A stretch of DNA of 64,000 nucleotides from Hyphomicrobiales bacterium. GTDB taxonomy: Bacteria > Pseudomonadota > Alphaproteobacteria > Rhizobiales > Rhizobiaceae. Position numbers and translations under genes: made by a program. Under the pieces are notes generated by a model, which was not told where the DNA came from, did not search any database, and worked only from the letters and a program-made list of their open reading frames with translations. Position 1 is the first letter of the stretch. Every line of letters begins with the position of its first letter. Of the stretch, positions 7,189-16,935 are shown in pieces. The stretch lies in assembly GCA_900471925.1 (NCBI GenBank), contig UCGV01000002.1:186001-250000 (forward strand), in the 5' to 3' direction.

Positions 7189-8769
7189 TCAGAACAGGCT
7201 TCCCTGTTTCGGAGGATCGCCAGCCTTGGCCGTTCGTTTTTTCGCCCCTGACGGTGCAGCGCCACCTTCCGTGGTCATGGCCCCGACGCGGCCGTCGGCG
7301 AATTCGATGGCGATGCCCATGCCGGCGGAGAGCGCGGCGGCCTGCGAGACCGGCCTGTTGTCCTCATCGCGGATGACGGCATAACCGCGCTTCAGCACGT
7401 TCTTATAGGAGAGCGACTGGAGAACGCGGTCTTGCGCTGCAAGCGCGGCGCGCGCGCGGGCAAGCTGATGACCGATCGAGGTATCGGCGTGGCGTGAGAG
7501 ATTGCCGAGGCGTTCGCGGGAACGATCGGTCTGCGTCCTCAGTCGGGCCGGAAGCGAGGTGAGAATGGCTTCGGCACGCTCGATGCGCGACTTCGAACGG
7601 TCAAGCAGACGCTCGACAGTGCGTTCGGCGCGCGCCATGCGCTCGTTCAGCAACTGACGCCGCTCGGCGATACGGTTGGAGAGAACGTCGGGGCGCAGAT
7701 GCGAGGCGACGCGCTCGAAACCACGGCGCTTGTTGATCGTGTTGAGTTCCAGCCCGCGGCCAAGGCCGGCGGCGGCTTCGTCGAAGCGGCGACGGGGCAG
7801 TGCCAGCAACTGGTCGAGCGATGGCAGTGCGCGCATCAGGGCGCGAACGGACTGGCGGCGCTGGTCCATCTGGCGGCTGACCGCGCCTTGCAGGCGGGCA
7901 GTGAGACCGGCAACCTGTGCGTCAAGCTCCGCCTTCACAGGCACCGCCATTTCGGCGGCACCCGTCGGCGTCGGGGCCCTGACATCGGCGGCATAATCGA
8001 TCAGCGTCCAGTCGGTTTCGTGGCCGACGGCCGATATCAACGGTATCCGGCTGTCTGCTGCGGCGCGCACGACGATTTCGTCGTTGAAGTTCCAGAGATC
8101 TTCGAGGCTGCCGCCGCCGCGGGCGACGATGAGCACATCCGGACGCGGGATATCGCCGGAAGGTTCCAGAGCGTTGAAGCCGGTAATGGCATTTGCGACC
8201 TCCTCACCCGAGCCCTCCCCCTGCACCTTGACCGGCCAGACAATGACATGAACGGGAAAACGGTCGGAGATGCGATGCAGGATATCGCGGATGACGGCGC
8301 CGGTCGGCGAGGTCACGACCCCGATGACGGCAGGCATGAACGGCAGGCGCTTCTTGCGGGAGGGATCGAAAAGGCCTTCTGCTCCGAGCCGGCGCTTGCG
8401 CTCCTCGATCAGAGCCATCAGCGCGCCTGCGCCGGCAGGCTCCAGCGTCTCGATGACGATCTGATACTTGGACGATCCGGGAAAGGTCGTGACCTTGCCG
8501 GTCGCGATTACTTCCATGCCCTCTTCCGGGCGGAACTTCAGGCGAGAGAATGTGCCCTTCCAGATGACGGCGTCGATGCGCGCACGATCATCCTTCAGCG
8601 AGAAATAGGCATGGCCTGACGAATGCGGACCGCGATAACCGGAAATCTCGCCGCGCACACGCACCTGATCGAAGGTGGTCTCAACGGTCCGCTTGATGGA
8701 ACCGGACAGTTCAGAGACCGAATATTCCGCAAGGTTGGTGGGCGAATCGCCGTCGAAGACATTGCTCAT
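7189..8769 (-). CDS. xseA: Exodeoxyribonuclease VII large subunit
   Basis: XseA joins with several XseB copies to degrade single-stranded DNA. The 526-residue protein has an N-terminal OB fold (about residues 15-115, with [20 protein letters not shown]), a catalytic domain that includes [14 protein letters not shown] near 155 and [14 protein letters not shown] near 200, then a long Arg/Glu-rich coiled coil (about 270-430). The coiled coil is where XseB would bind. The C-terminal 40 residues are basic. xseB is not next to it. ATG 8769 sits behind an AGAGGGG ribosome site. Confidence 0.96.
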   Translation of the reverse strand: MSNVFDGDSPTNLAEYSVSELSGSIKRTVETTFDQVRVRGEISGYRGPHSSGHAYFSLKDDRARIDAVIWKGTFSRLKFRPEEGMEVIATGKVTTFPGSSKYQIVIETLEPAGAGALMALIEERKRRLGAEGLFDPSRKKRLPFMPAVIGVVTSPTGAVIRDILHRISDRFPVHVIVWPVKVQGEGSGEEVANAITGFNALEPSGDIPRPDVLIVARGGGSLEDLWNFNDEIVVRAAADSRIPLISAVGHETDWTLIDYAADVRAPTPTGAAEMAVPVKAELDAQVAGLTARLQGAVSRQMDQRRQSVRALMRALPSLDQLLALPRRRFDEAAAGLGRGLELNTINKRRGFERVASHLRPDVLSNRIAERRQLLNERMARAERTVERLLDRSKSRIERAEAILTSLPARLRTQTDRSRERLGNLSRHADTSIGHQLARARAALAAQDRVLQSLSYKNVLKRGYAVIRDEDNRPVSQAAALSAGMGIAIEFADGRVGAMTTEGGAAPSGAKKRTAKAGDPPKQGSLF

Positions 8770-9345
8770 CCCCTCTTTCTATTTTGATCGCCCTCAAACG
8801 GAAAGATCGGCTCCGCCGAAGGGCGTATTTTTATCCACAAATCGGCGGTGAACCCAAGAAATAGGGATATCGCTCCTTCGAAAAAAAACTTAGTATTATT
8901 CACGTTCGTAGGGAGTGGCGAACAACCGACCCGAAAAATGAGCAATGCCGGTGACAGTGAAGTTCCCTCGTCGATGGAGACGCGGGAGCAATCGCTTCTC
9001 TTACCGTCGCCGTTGCTCAGACCCTTGAGGTATCGGCTCGCCCTCTTTCCGAACAGAAGCTTGTTTGCGCGCGTCGATCGAATGCCGGCGCCGCCTCTAT
9101 TATTTGAAATGCCGTCGCTGGCGAGTTCCGTTTACGTAAGCGAAAAAGTAACGGAACTTTTCAGCCTGTAACAGAGTTGGTTTGTATCGAAACAGATGCC
9201 CGGCGCAAGCCGGTGGAAATGCCGTCAGGTGAACGCATCCGTAACCATGGCTGCAAGTGCAGCTTTCATTAAGGGTGGCCAATAAACTTTTGTTAGCGCA
9301 GGGCTCCTAGGCTCCACGCAAACAACCTGAAGAAGAGGTGACAAC
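8770..9345. other. Gene-free stretch of 576 bp
   Basis: It lies between the divergent xseA and the small membrane protein gene. A plus frame from 8848 to 9171 is open but shows low-complexity composition, no clear ribosome site and no family resemblance, so I do not call it. The two promoters of the flanking genes must lie here. I could not identify them with confidence, nor any RNA gene. Confidence 0.5.
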
Positions 9346-9588
9346 ATGATCATCCTGACAGCAACCACTCTGGGCCTCACCGCTGGCCTAATGCGCTCAG
9401 CCGGCGTCATCGCAATCGTCGCCATGCTGATCGGCTTGACCTTTGCCATCGCCGCGATCGTTTCGGGCGGCGCAGTTTCATTCCTGGCGCTTTTCTACAC
9501 GATCATCGGTTATAATGCCGGCCTGCTGCTTTATCTCGGCGGCCTCTTTACCACCGATCGCCTGCGGGCCGTGCTCGTCAATTCCTGA
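9346..9588 (+). CDS. Small two-helix membrane protein, unknown
   Basis: The 80-residue product is almost entirely hydrophobic, with two probable membrane helices (about 14-42 and 46-66) and a short C-terminal tail holding TTDRLRAV. The start is supported by AAGAAGAGGTGAC just before ATG 9346. I do not recognise a family; no charged or catalytic motif is present. It is convergent with the GT-C gene, with 11 bp between stops. Confidence 0.75.
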   Translation: MIILTATTLGLTAGLMRSAGVIAIVAMLIGLTFAIAAIVSGGAVSFLALFYTIIGYNAGLLLYLGGLFTTDRLRAVLVNS

Positions 9589-9599
9589 AAGACGGAACG

Positions 9600-11447
9600 T
9601 CAGCCCGACGTCTGCCGGTAAAGGAAGAACTGGACGCCGCTGTCGGCAGCTTTCGGCAGCGGTTCGAGATAGAGCGGGATATTTCCCTTGCCGAGTTGCC
9701 CATAGAGCCCATCGGGCTTCAATCTGGCCATTTCACTGGTCTGCAGATCATTCGGGCAGAACGCCACGACGGTAACGCCGGCGCCCCTTAGAAATGCTTC
9801 AGCCTCCTGCGGCTCGGCCAGACCGATATGCATCTCGGTCAGCATCCCGCCCTGATTGCGATGATAGGGCGCTGACAGAACACGATTTTCGGTGTAGCGC
9901 AGGATCGGTACGCCCATTTCCGACGGCGCGGAAACGAGACCGGCGGCCAGGCCGCCGAGCGGGGCGAGCGACTGTTTCGAAGAGCATGAGAGGTTCTTCG
10001 CTTCTTCGACATTTTTCGTCTTGTCTACCTGCATCTCGATAAATGCGCCGCCGACCGCCCAGACAGTCGGAACACTTGCCATAACCGTAACGATATAGAC
10101 GAGGGCTGCGGCAGCATTCTCGCTATCGCCATTCGACATGCGGCGCACATCGATGATCAGCAAGGAGAGCGGCAGGATGGACACGAGGTTCGAGAAGACC
10201 GCGCCGCGGACCTGGATCAGAGCCACGCCCCAGCTGACAGTCAGAAGCGCCAGAAGGACGAGGTGGATCTGCACGCGATCGCCCTGCACGGAGCGGAAAA
10301 TGCAGACGGCGATCGCGAGCAGGCAAGGCGCATAGAAGGCGCCGATGGAAAAGGGATCCGTGCGGCTGAGCGCAAGGATGGATTTCGCTTCCGAGACATT
10401 GCGCAGCCAGAGTTCCACCAGCATTGGGTCGAGATCGGCAAGCGGATTGCGCAGGCATTCCGGCGCAATGACCAGGGCCGAACCGAGGACGCCAACGCCA
10501 ACAGCCGCAAGCACGGCAAGGCGCAGGGCAACACCGAGACGGCTCGCAACGACGGCAGAGGCCAGCATCAGCCCGCCCCCGATGGTCGCCAGGCTATAGA
10601 AGCCGAGCGAGAGATTGTCGCAGGTCACAGTCGAATAGTGCTGTGGTGGTACCGTTGCGAAAAACAGGATGCTGATCGTTACGGCAAGACTGAGGCCGAA
10701 AGCCTTTGTCGCGGCGGCGAAAGGCTCGCCTTCGTAAACCCAGAGCAGCGCTACCACCAGGCAATAGACGGCAACGAACGGCGTCGTTTCCGCGCCGATC
10801 GCGATCGCCAGCGCGGCAGCAGCACCCGCGACGGCAAAGTTCCACGCACGCTGTCTTTCATCGAAGAGCATCGCTACCATGGTCGCGACAAGCGCGAGCT
10901 GGGCATTATGATGATCGATCGCGCCGGGCGCAAAGCGATTGCCGGTAAAGATCGCCATGCCGGTCAGGCAGAAGGACAGATGCATGCCGGCGATACCGCC
11001 GACACGCTGGCCGGCAAGGCCCATTGCCAGCATGGCGGGAAAGACGAGCGACAGGGGCCAGACGAGAAGTGCTGCGGCTTCGGCGGCGTCATGGCCGAGG
11101 AAAAGACCGAAGAAGCGGATCAGGGCGGCAATCGGCAGGTCGATCAGCCGCGACCAGTGCATCAGCGTGCCTTCACCCAAGCCGAGCCGATATTGCATCA
11201 GATCGAACCAGCCCTGACCGTTCAGGAAATCGCGAACCTCGACCAGGCGCATGCCGTCGTCATTGTCGGGGCCGACATAATCGACGGGGCCGCCTGCATA
11301 TTTCGCGATGGCAATGATGCCGATCAGGATGACTGTGTAAATGAGAGCGGATGGCAGGAGACGCGTCAGCGGCCTCCGGAGCTTGCCGAAGGATCCGGTT
11401 CCGTCAGATGCGGATTGCGCCCTGGTGATCGGCTGCACTGCGTTCAT
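9600..11447 (-). CDS. Polytopic GT-C-like glycosyltransferase
   Basis: This 615-residue membrane protein has one N-terminal helix near residues 33-52, then a first large loop with DNDDGMRLVEVRDFL, an acidic motif of the kind used by GT-C enzymes that take lipid-phosphate sugars. At least ten further membrane segments follow, to about residue 470. The last 140 residues form a soluble periplasmic domain. Divergent neighbours encode a polyprenyl-phosphate GT2 and a GtrA flippase, so the natural reading is the third, acceptor-specific transferase of a three-part glycan-decoration system. Donor sugar and acceptor are unknown. Confidence 0.75.
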   Translation of the reverse strand: MNAVQPITRAQSASDGTGSFGKLRRPLTRLLPSALIYTVILIGIIAIAKYAGGPVDYVGPDNDDGMRLVEVRDFLNGQGWFDLMQYRLGLGEGTLMHWSRLIDLPIAALIRFFGLFLGHDAAEAAALLVWPLSLVFPAMLAMGLAGQRVGGIAGMHLSFCLTGMAIFTGNRFAPGAIDHHNAQLALVATMVAMLFDERQRAWNFAVAGAAAALAIAIGAETTPFVAVYCLVVALLWVYEGEPFAAATKAFGLSLAVTISILFFATVPPQHYSTVTCDNLSLGFYSLATIGGGLMLASAVVASRLGVALRLAVLAAVGVGVLGSALVIAPECLRNPLADLDPMLVELWLRNVSEAKSILALSRTDPFSIGAFYAPCLLAIAVCIFRSVQGDRVQIHLVLLALLTVSWGVALIQVRGAVFSNLVSILPLSLLIIDVRRMSNGDSENAAAALVYIVTVMASVPTVWAVGGAFIEMQVDKTKNVEEAKNLSCSSKQSLAPLGGLAAGLVSAPSEMGVPILRYTENRVLSAPYHRNQGGMLTEMHIGLAEPQEAEAFLRGAGVTVVAFCPNDLQTSEMARLKPDGLYGQLGKGNIPLYLEPLPKAADSGVQFFLYRQTSG

Positions 11448-11603
11448 CGTGATTGGCAGGTCGTTGCGTGATAGGCAAACCTTAGCCCTCGCTTATCAAG
11501 AAAGTGTAAACCACGTGGAATGCCGGCATTCATCTCCGCATAGGTGTTGTTAACGCTGCATGCAGTAAATTCACTCCGGTTTCTTTGTAACGAGTGTAAC
11601 CTC

Positions 11604-12617
11604 ATGGCGCGATCGCTGAGCGACAGTCCCGATATTGCCGTCCTCCTGCCCTGTTATAACGAGGCGGCGACGATCGGCGCCGTCGTCAGGGGGTTCCGGG
11701 CAGCGCTGCCTGACGCTCATATCCACGTCTACGACAATAATTCCACTGACGGCACAGCGCTTCATGCCATGCTTGCCGGTGCTCAGGTGGTGCGCGAGCG
11801 GCGCCAAGGCAAAGGCCACGTCGTGCGCCGCATGTTCGCCGATATCGACGCCGACATCTACATCATCGCCGACGGCGACGGCACCTATGCACCCGAAGAT
11901 GCCGAAGAGCTGGTGCGCACGCTCCTGACCGAACGCGCCGATATGGTGGTGGGTACGCGCCGCGGGGTGCATGACGATGCCGGCCGGCAGGGTCATGCCT
12001 TCGGCAACAGGCTGTTCAACATTCTCTATCGGGCGATCTTCGGGCCTGATTTCACTGATATCTTCTCCGGCTACCGAGCCTTCTCCCGCCGTTTCGTCAA
12101 GAGTTTTCCCGCCGTCTCCGGCGGCTTCGAGATCGAGACGGAAATGTCGGTGCATGCGTCGCGACTGAAGCTGCCTGTCAGCGAGTTGGAACTGCACTAC
12201 GGCAGGCGTCCTGAAGGCTCGCATTCGAAGCTGTCGACCTTCCGCGATGGTGGCAAGATCCTCTGGATGTTTGCCATGCTGATGAAGGAGACGCGGCCTT
12301 TCGCCTTCTTCGGCACGATTAGTGCACTCTTCATGCTGGTCAGCATCGGCTTCATGGCACCGGTTCTGGCAGAATATTTCCAAACAGGCCTCGTCAGCCG
12401 CATGCCGACCTGGGTGCTTTCCACGGCACTGGCGATGATATCGATCATGCTGTTTACGGCCGGCGTTATCCTCGACTCCGTCGCGCGGGCGCGCGCCGAA
12501 CAGTTGCGTATTCACTACATGAGCATCGCCGCGCCTGCTTCTGCCAAGGACAAGGTCTCGGCCAAGGACCAGACCTCTGCGATCCGGCTTGACAGCAAAA
12601 AGGCCGACGCAGCGTGA
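11604..12617 (+). CDS. Family 2 glycosyltransferase, polyprenyl-phosphate type (GtrB-like)
   Basis: At 337 residues it has the N-terminal GT-A fold with AVLLPCYNEAATIG, the DNNSTDG loop, and ADGDGTY as the DxD metal/nucleotide site near residue 95. Two C-terminal membrane helices (about 235-260 and 275-300) match dolichol- or bactoprenol-phosphate sugar synthases. It would load a sugar on undecaprenyl phosphate at the inner face of the cytoplasmic membrane. ATG 11604 is chosen over a GTG at 11544, because the domain begins there. Its end overlaps the GtrA gene by 4 nt. Confidence 0.87.
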   Translation: MARSLSDSPDIAVLLPCYNEAATIGAVVRGFRAALPDAHIHVYDNNSTDGTALHAMLAGAQVVRERRQGKGHVVRRMFADIDADIYIIADGDGTYAPEDAEELVRTLLTERADMVVGTRRGVHDDAGRQGHAFGNRLFNILYRAIFGPDFTDIFSGYRAFSRRFVKSFPAVSGGFEIETEMSVHASRLKLPVSELELHYGRRPEGSHSKLSTFRDGGKILWMFAMLMKETRPFAFFGTISALFMLVSIGFMAPVLAEYFQTGLVSRMPTWVLSTALAMISIMLFTAGVILDSVARARAEQLRIHYMSIAAPASAKDKVSAKDQTSAIRLDSKKADAA

Positions 12618-12991
12618 AAAAGCTCGTTCGCTTCGGGATTGCCGGCGGACTCGGCTTCGTCATCGACGCGGGCGTGCTGGCGCTTCTTCTGCATCTGACA
12701 CCGCTCGGACCCTTCATTGCCCGGCTGATCGCCATCGCGCTGGCGATGGCGGCGACCTGGGCCTTCAACCGGACCTTCACCTTCGACCGTTCCGGCCGGT
12801 CGCTGGCAGCCGAAGGCGTTCGCTACGGTTCGGTCGGCATCACTGCCGCCCTTGTCAATTACGGGCTCTATTCGGCGCTGCTCTTGTCGATACCGGCGCT
12901 GCAGCCGCTGGCCGCAATGGTGTTTGCGACCGCAGCGTCGATGTTCTTCAGCTTCTATGGCTATTCGCGCTTCGTCTTTCGCGGCGAATAG
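12614..12991 (+). CDS. GtrA-family membrane protein (lipid-sugar flippase)
   Basis: The 125-residue protein has four membrane helices and the family phrases RFGIAGGLGFVIDAG at the start and WAFNRTFTF near residue 55. GtrA proteins are thought to flip polyprenyl-phosphate sugars to the periplasm. The GTG start overlaps the upstream GT2 stop (GTGA), which indicates coupled translation and fits the GtrA-GtrB partnership. Confidence 0.9.
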   Translation: MKKLVRFGIAGGLGFVIDAGVLALLLHLTPLGPFIARLIAIALAMAATWAFNRTFTFDRSGRSLAAEGVRYGSVGITAALVNYGLYSALLLSIPALQPLAAMVFATAASMFFSFYGYSRFVFRGE

Positions 12992-12994
12992 CTT

Positions 12995-13981
12995 TTAGAC
13001 GGCTTCCCAACCATCCTGCTCGCTGGCGCGGTAGATGGCATCGATGACCTTCTGGTTCAGCTTTGAATCTTCCAGCGTGACGATCTCTTCCTTTTCGCCC
13101 ATCGCGGCGCGAGCGAAGGCTTCCGCCTGGCACTTGTACTGGCGGCTGTCCTGGAAACGATAGATGTAGGATTCGGTGTGGCCGCGATTGGTTACTTCAA
13201 TCTCCTCAGGCCCCCAGCGGTTGGCGTTGAAGGGCGACTTCACCTCGATATAGCCTTCGGTGCCGTGGAAGACCATGATCTGGCGGCCGGCCATCTGGGT
13301 GGAGATGTAGAAGCTCAGTTCGAACTCACCGAAATCGGCTTTCACGCTGGAATAGAAATCGGTGCCGAATTCCGGATCGCGTTCGGTAATCGCCTGGATC
13401 CAGGACGGCTCCTTGCCGGTGGAGAAGCGGGTGCTGATGACGGGATAAACGCCGATGTCAGGCAGGCCGCCGCCACCGAGTTCCGGAATATTGCGCATGT
13501 TACCGGGGTCGCGGTTGAAATAGGTGAAGGCGCCCTGCACGTGCCGAAGTTCACCGACAGCACCCTCCTGCAGCAGCGAACGCACTTTGCGCCAGACCGG
13601 CGAATAGGTGACCATGAAGGCTTCGCTGATGATGACGTTGTTGCGGTCGCGGGCTGCGATGAGATCGTCGATATCGGAGGCCTTCAGCGCGATCGGCTTT
13701 TCGCAGAGAACGTGCTTGCCGGCATCGGCCGCCTTGATTGTCCATTCGACATGCTGGGAGGTCGGCAGCGGAATATAGACGGCGTCGATCGTGTCGGAGG
13801 CCAGCATTTCCTCGTAGGAACCGAAGGCATGCGGCACGGAGAAGCGGTCCGCCATCTCGCGGGCGCGGGCAAGATCGCGGCTGGCAATAGCGGTGATGAC
13901 GCAGTTTTCGGCGTCCTGAATGGCGGGAACGACATTGTCACGGCCGATCTTGGCCGTGGAAATTATACCGAAACGCAGCAT
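12995..13981 (-). CDS. Gfo/Idh/MocA-family NAD(P)-dependent oxidoreductase
   Basis: The 328-residue protein starts [20 protein letters not shown], a Rossmann glycine-rich loop, and has CEKPIAL near residue 95, the conserved EKP of this dehydrogenase family. The C-terminal half is the sugar-binding alpha/beta domain. ATG 13981 is preferred over an upstream TTG-type extension, because a perfect AGGAGG precedes it. It probably oxidises a cyclic polyol, sugar or xylose-like substrate. It stands alone, convergent with the GtrA gene (3 bp between stops) and divergent from an aldo/keto reductase. Confidence 0.88.
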   Translation of the reverse strand: MLRFGIISTAKIGRDNVVPAIQDAENCVITAIASRDLARAREMADRFSVPHAFGSYEEMLASDTIDAVYIPLPTSQHVEWTIKAADAGKHVLCEKPIALKASDIDDLIAARDRNNVIISEAFMVTYSPVWRKVRSLLQEGAVGELRHVQGAFTYFNRDPGNMRNIPELGGGGLPDIGVYPVISTRFSTGKEPSWIQAITERDPEFGTDFYSSVKADFGEFELSFYISTQMAGRQIMVFHGTEGYIEVKSPFNANRWGPEEIEVTNRGHTESYIYRFQDSRQYKCQAEAFARAAMGEKEEIVTLEDSKLNQKVIDAIYRASEQDGWEAV

Positions 13982-14160
13982 GGGTGGTCCTCCTGAAATC
14001 AATCGGCGCACCTTATGCAGCCCGCCCATGCGGTGCAATGGCGCGGTGGCCGATCACAGAAGTTTGGTTTCCTTCGAGGACACTCCGCGCTAGGTTACTC
14101 GCGAGCGGCGTTCTGCCGTTCCCTCAGATTTCAATCACTTCAATATTTTGGGAGAGCGCC

Positions 14161-15108
14161 ATGGAAATGCGCCGGCTTGGAAAAACAGGTCTTTCGATCT
14201 CGCCGATCGTCTTCGGCGGCAATGTCTTCGGCTGGACGGCCGATGAGAAAACATCCTTCGACATTCTGGACGCTTTCTTCGATGCCGGTCTCAACACGAT
14301 CGACACCGCCGACGTCTATTCCGCCTGGGTGCCGGGCAACAAGGGCGGCGATTCCGAAGAGATCATCGGCAAGTGGCTGAAGAAGGGGAAGGTTTCCCGC
14401 GACAAGGCTGTCATCATCACCAAGGTCGGCTCGGATATGGGCCAGGGCAAGACGCTGAAGGCAGCCTATATCCTGAAGGCGATCGAGGATTCGCTACGCC
14501 GGCTGCAGACCGACTACATAGACCTCTATCTCTCGCACTGGCCCGATACCGATACGCCGCACGAGGAATCGCTCGGCGCCTATGCCAAGCTTCTCGAACA
14601 GGGCAAGATCCGCTCTGTCGGCTGCTCGAATTATGATGCGAGCCTGCTGCAGGCGTCCTTCGACGCTGCCGACAAGGCCGGCCTGCCGCGCTATCAGGCG
14701 GTGCAGCCGGAATATAACCTCTACGAGCGCTCGAGCTTCGAGGGTCCGCTTGCCGATCTCTGCGTCAAGGAAGATATCGGCGTCATCACCTATTTCAGCC
14801 TCGCAGCCGGGTTCCTGTCCGGCAAGTACCGCAGCAAGGCGGATACGGAGGGCCGTGCCCGCGAGGGACGCGTTTCGCAGTATATCAACGACAAGGGCAT
14901 GCGCATTCTCGCAGCACTCGACAAGATTTCGGCAGAGACGGGCGCCAAGCCGGCGGAAATCTCGCTCGCATGGCTCCTGCGCAAGAAGGGCGTGACGGCG
15001 CCGATCGCCAGTGCTACGAGCCTTTCCCAGCTTGAAAGCCTGGTGAAATCGGCAGCGCTCAAGCTCTCCGACGAGGCGATGGCGCTGCTCGACGAGGCAG
15101 GCGCCTGA
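14161..15108 (+). CDS. Aldo/keto reductase
   Basis: The 315-residue TIM barrel shows the four catalytic residues of the family: D and Y in NTIDTADVYSAW, K in IITKVG and H in LYLSHWPD. The C-terminal NADPH site is seen in IASATSLSQLESLVKS. This subgroup (YajO/Tas-like) reduces small carbonyls in the cytoplasm. ATG 14161 follows GGGAGAG and starts exactly at the family N-terminus. A GNAT gene begins 14 bp after its stop and is likely cotranscribed. Confidence 0.92.
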   Translation: MEMRRLGKTGLSISPIVFGGNVFGWTADEKTSFDILDAFFDAGLNTIDTADVYSAWVPGNKGGDSEEIIGKWLKKGKVSRDKAVIITKVGSDMGQGKTLKAAYILKAIEDSLRRLQTDYIDLYLSHWPDTDTPHEESLGAYAKLLEQGKIRSVGCSNYDASLLQASFDAADKAGLPRYQAVQPEYNLYERSSFEGPLADLCVKEDIGVITYFSLAAGFLSGKYRSKADTEGRAREGRVSQYINDKGMRILAALDKISAETGAKPAEISLAWLLRKKGVTAPIASATSLSQLESLVKSAALKLSDEAMALLDEAGA

Positions 15109-15122
15109 TACGAGGTGATGGC

Positions 15123-15566
15123 ATGACCGTGACGATCCGCGATGCGAGCCCCGACGACGAAGCGCAATGGCGCAGGCTCTGGGCGGATTATCTCGCCTTC
15201 TACGAGGTCACTGTCGATGCCGATATTACCGATTCCACCTGGCGCCGGGTCTTCGATCCGGCGTCGGCAATCTTCATGCGGGTAGCGGAGGTGGATGGCG
15301 AGGTCATGGGCTTCGCGCTTTGCCTGACGCATGAGGGTACGTGGATCCTCGGCAAGGACTGCTATCTGGAAGACCTGTTTGTTTCCGGAGAGGCGCGCGG
15401 AAAGGGTGTAGGCCGGGCGCTGATGGACGACCTCGTCGCGCTCTGCAAGAAGAACGGCTGGTCGCGGCTCTACTGGCACACAAGCGAGCAGAACAGGACA
15501 GCGCGCGCGCTCTACGACAGCTACGTCGAAAGTGACGACCACATCCGCTACCGCATCAATTTCTGA
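15123..15566 (+). CDS. GNAT-family N-acetyltransferase
   Basis: The 147-residue single-domain protein has the acetyl-CoA pyrophosphate-binding motif ARGKGVGRALMDDL near residues 92-105 and the preceding beta-4 strand YLEDLFVS. The C-terminus NRTARALYDSY is the usual last helix. Substrate unknown. It is downstream of the aldo/keto reductase, and its 3' end overlaps the convergent M15-like gene by 11 bp. Confidence 0.9.
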   Translation: MTVTIRDASPDDEAQWRRLWADYLAFYEVTVDADITDSTWRRVFDPASAIFMRVAEVDGEVMGFALCLTHEGTWILGKDCYLEDLFVSGEARGKGVGRALMDDLVALCKKNGWSRLYWHTSEQNRTARALYDSYVESDDHIRYRINF

Positions 15567-16173
15567 GCGGCGGGAAACCTTCATACCATTCGGAGTGATC
15601 GCCCTCCCAGTTGGCCATGCCCGGCTTGGTGAGCATGCCGCGCGGCCGCACATAGCTCTGGATCACCCGTTTCGGCCGTTCATGCCACTGGATATTGAAG
15701 GCCCATAGTTTCGGGAAGAAGCAGAGCGAGGCATAGGGCAGGTGGTCATGGATCCACCAGGCAAGCCGCTGCCAATCGCTTTCGGCGCGATAGCGATCGA
15801 TCATCCAGGGCACGGCAATGCAGACCGCGGCGCCCTTGCAGCCGTCGAAGTCGAGCATGTCCCAGATATGATGGGCGGCTGTTGCCGCATTGGTCGAGCA
15901 GTTGAGATTGTTCTCGTTGCCGAAGCGATTGACGTCAGGCGAGCGGTAGCCGGAGCGGATATGCAGGCGTCCGAAGGTTGATTCCAACGGTTCCAGCAGT
16001 TCTTCGCACAGGCGCTTGCCGGTCTCGATGGCGAGATCAGGATCGTCGGGTATGTTCGGGATACGGTAGAAATCGGCGATTTCGGAGTGAAGAAAATCAC
16101 GGAAGAAGAAATTCTTCGACAGCCTGACACGGCCAAGATCCTCCAGCCCCTTCATAGAACCCGGTTTCTTCAT
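15556..16173 (-). CDS. Peptidase M15-like fold protein, unknown function
   Basis: The 205-residue protein contains IRSGYRSPDVN (about residues 72-82), AHHIWDMLD with H101 and D108, and QWHE with H164. Their order and spacing copy the zinc ligands of D-Ala-D-Ala carboxypeptidase-type M15 proteins. However, the central Gly and Ala of the family motif are replaced by Trp and Met, and there is no signal peptide, so a cell-wall role is doubtful. ATG 16173 follows GGGGAGGGG and is chosen over an upstream extension. Confidence 0.6.
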   Translation of the reverse strand: MKKPGSMKGLEDLGRVRLSKNFFFRDFLHSEIADFYRIPNIPDDPDLAIETGKRLCEELLEPLESTFGRLHIRSGYRSPDVNRFGNENNLNCSTNAATAAHHIWDMLDFDGCKGAAVCIAVPWMIDRYRAESDWQRLAWWIHDHLPYASLCFFPKLWAFNIQWHERPKRVIQSYVRPRGMLTKPGMANWEGDHSEWYEGFPPLRN

Positions 16174-16316
16174 TCTGGCCCCTCCCCCGACAATTGCGCG
16201 TATCATCGCTGGAATATAGGCCCGCGCCACCCGAAATGCGCGGGAACAATTAGCGTGGTCACCGCTTCTAGGAAGGTGCCGCAAGGGCGCAAATCCCCCA
16301 ACAAAGGAACGGAACC

Positions 16317-16817
16317 ATGGCCAAGGAAAAGACGCTGGAAGATCTGTTTTACGATACGCTCAAGGACATCTATTTTGCCGAACGCCAGATATTGCGCGCC
16401 CTGCCTAAGATGGCACGCGCCGCACAGTCTCAGGAACTGAAGGCCGGCTTCGAAAAGCACCGTGAGGAAACCGAGGGACATGTCGAGCGACTGCAGCAGG
16501 TCTTCGAGATCATCGGCAAGCGCGCCCAGGGCAAGACCTGCGAAGCGATTCAGGGCATCATCGCCGAGGGCGAAGAGATCATCGAGGAATTCAAGGGCAC
16601 GCCAGCCATCGATGCCGGTCTGATCTCCTCGGCTCAGGCTGTCGAGCACTATGAAATCGCCCGTTACGGCACGCTGAAGACCTGGGCGCAGACGCTGGGT
16701 TTCAAGGATGCCGTGACGCTCCTCGACCAAACGCTGCAGGAAGAGGGCAAGACCGACCAGATCCTCACGAAGCTGGCGACTTCAGCCGCAAACCAGAAGG
16801 CGTCTCGCGCCGCCTGA
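16317..16817 (+). CDS. YciE/YciF-type ferritin-like protein (DUF892)
   Basis: At 166 residues it is a four-helix bundle of the DUF892 family. The N-terminus has LEDLFYDTLKDIYFAERQI, with metal-binding acids. EETEGHVERL and VEHYEIARYG supply the ExxH-type ligands of a diiron or dimetal site. Such proteins are stress-induced in many bacteria; the function is unproven. A GGAA lies ahead of ATG 16317. A terminator follows. Confidence 0.9.
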   Translation: MAKEKTLEDLFYDTLKDIYFAERQILRALPKMARAAQSQELKAGFEKHREETEGHVERLQQVFEIIGKRAQGKTCEAIQGIIAEGEEIIEEFKGTPAIDAGLISSAQAVEHYEIARYGTLKTWAQTLGFKDAVTLLDQTLQEEGKTDQILTKLATSAANQKASRAA

Positions 16818-16824
16818 CACTTGC

Positions 16825-16858
16825 AAGAAGAGCAGCCTCCCACGGCTGCCCTTCTTTT
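16825..16858 (+). terminator. Terminator after the DUF892 gene
   Basis: The stem pairs AAGAAG-GCAGCC (16825-16830, 16832-16837) with GGCTGC-CTTCTT (16844-16849, 16851-16856), with one A/C mismatch and a 6-nt loop. It ends in TTCTTTT. Confidence 0.8.
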
Positions 16859-16935
16859 CACCGATCTTGTCTTCGTGCTCCGCGCTCCTATCCTTTTCCT
16901 GGGAATATTGGGCGAGGTGTATACGAGGTGTATAT

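Noticed and set aside
8848..9171. A 107-codon plus-strand frame in the gap after xseA
   Set aside because: No ribosome site, a Ser/Leu/Arg-rich composition and no protein-like pattern.
10263..11471. A 402-codon open frame on the plus strand
   Set aside because: It is antisense to the GT-C membrane protein and is charged low-complexity text.
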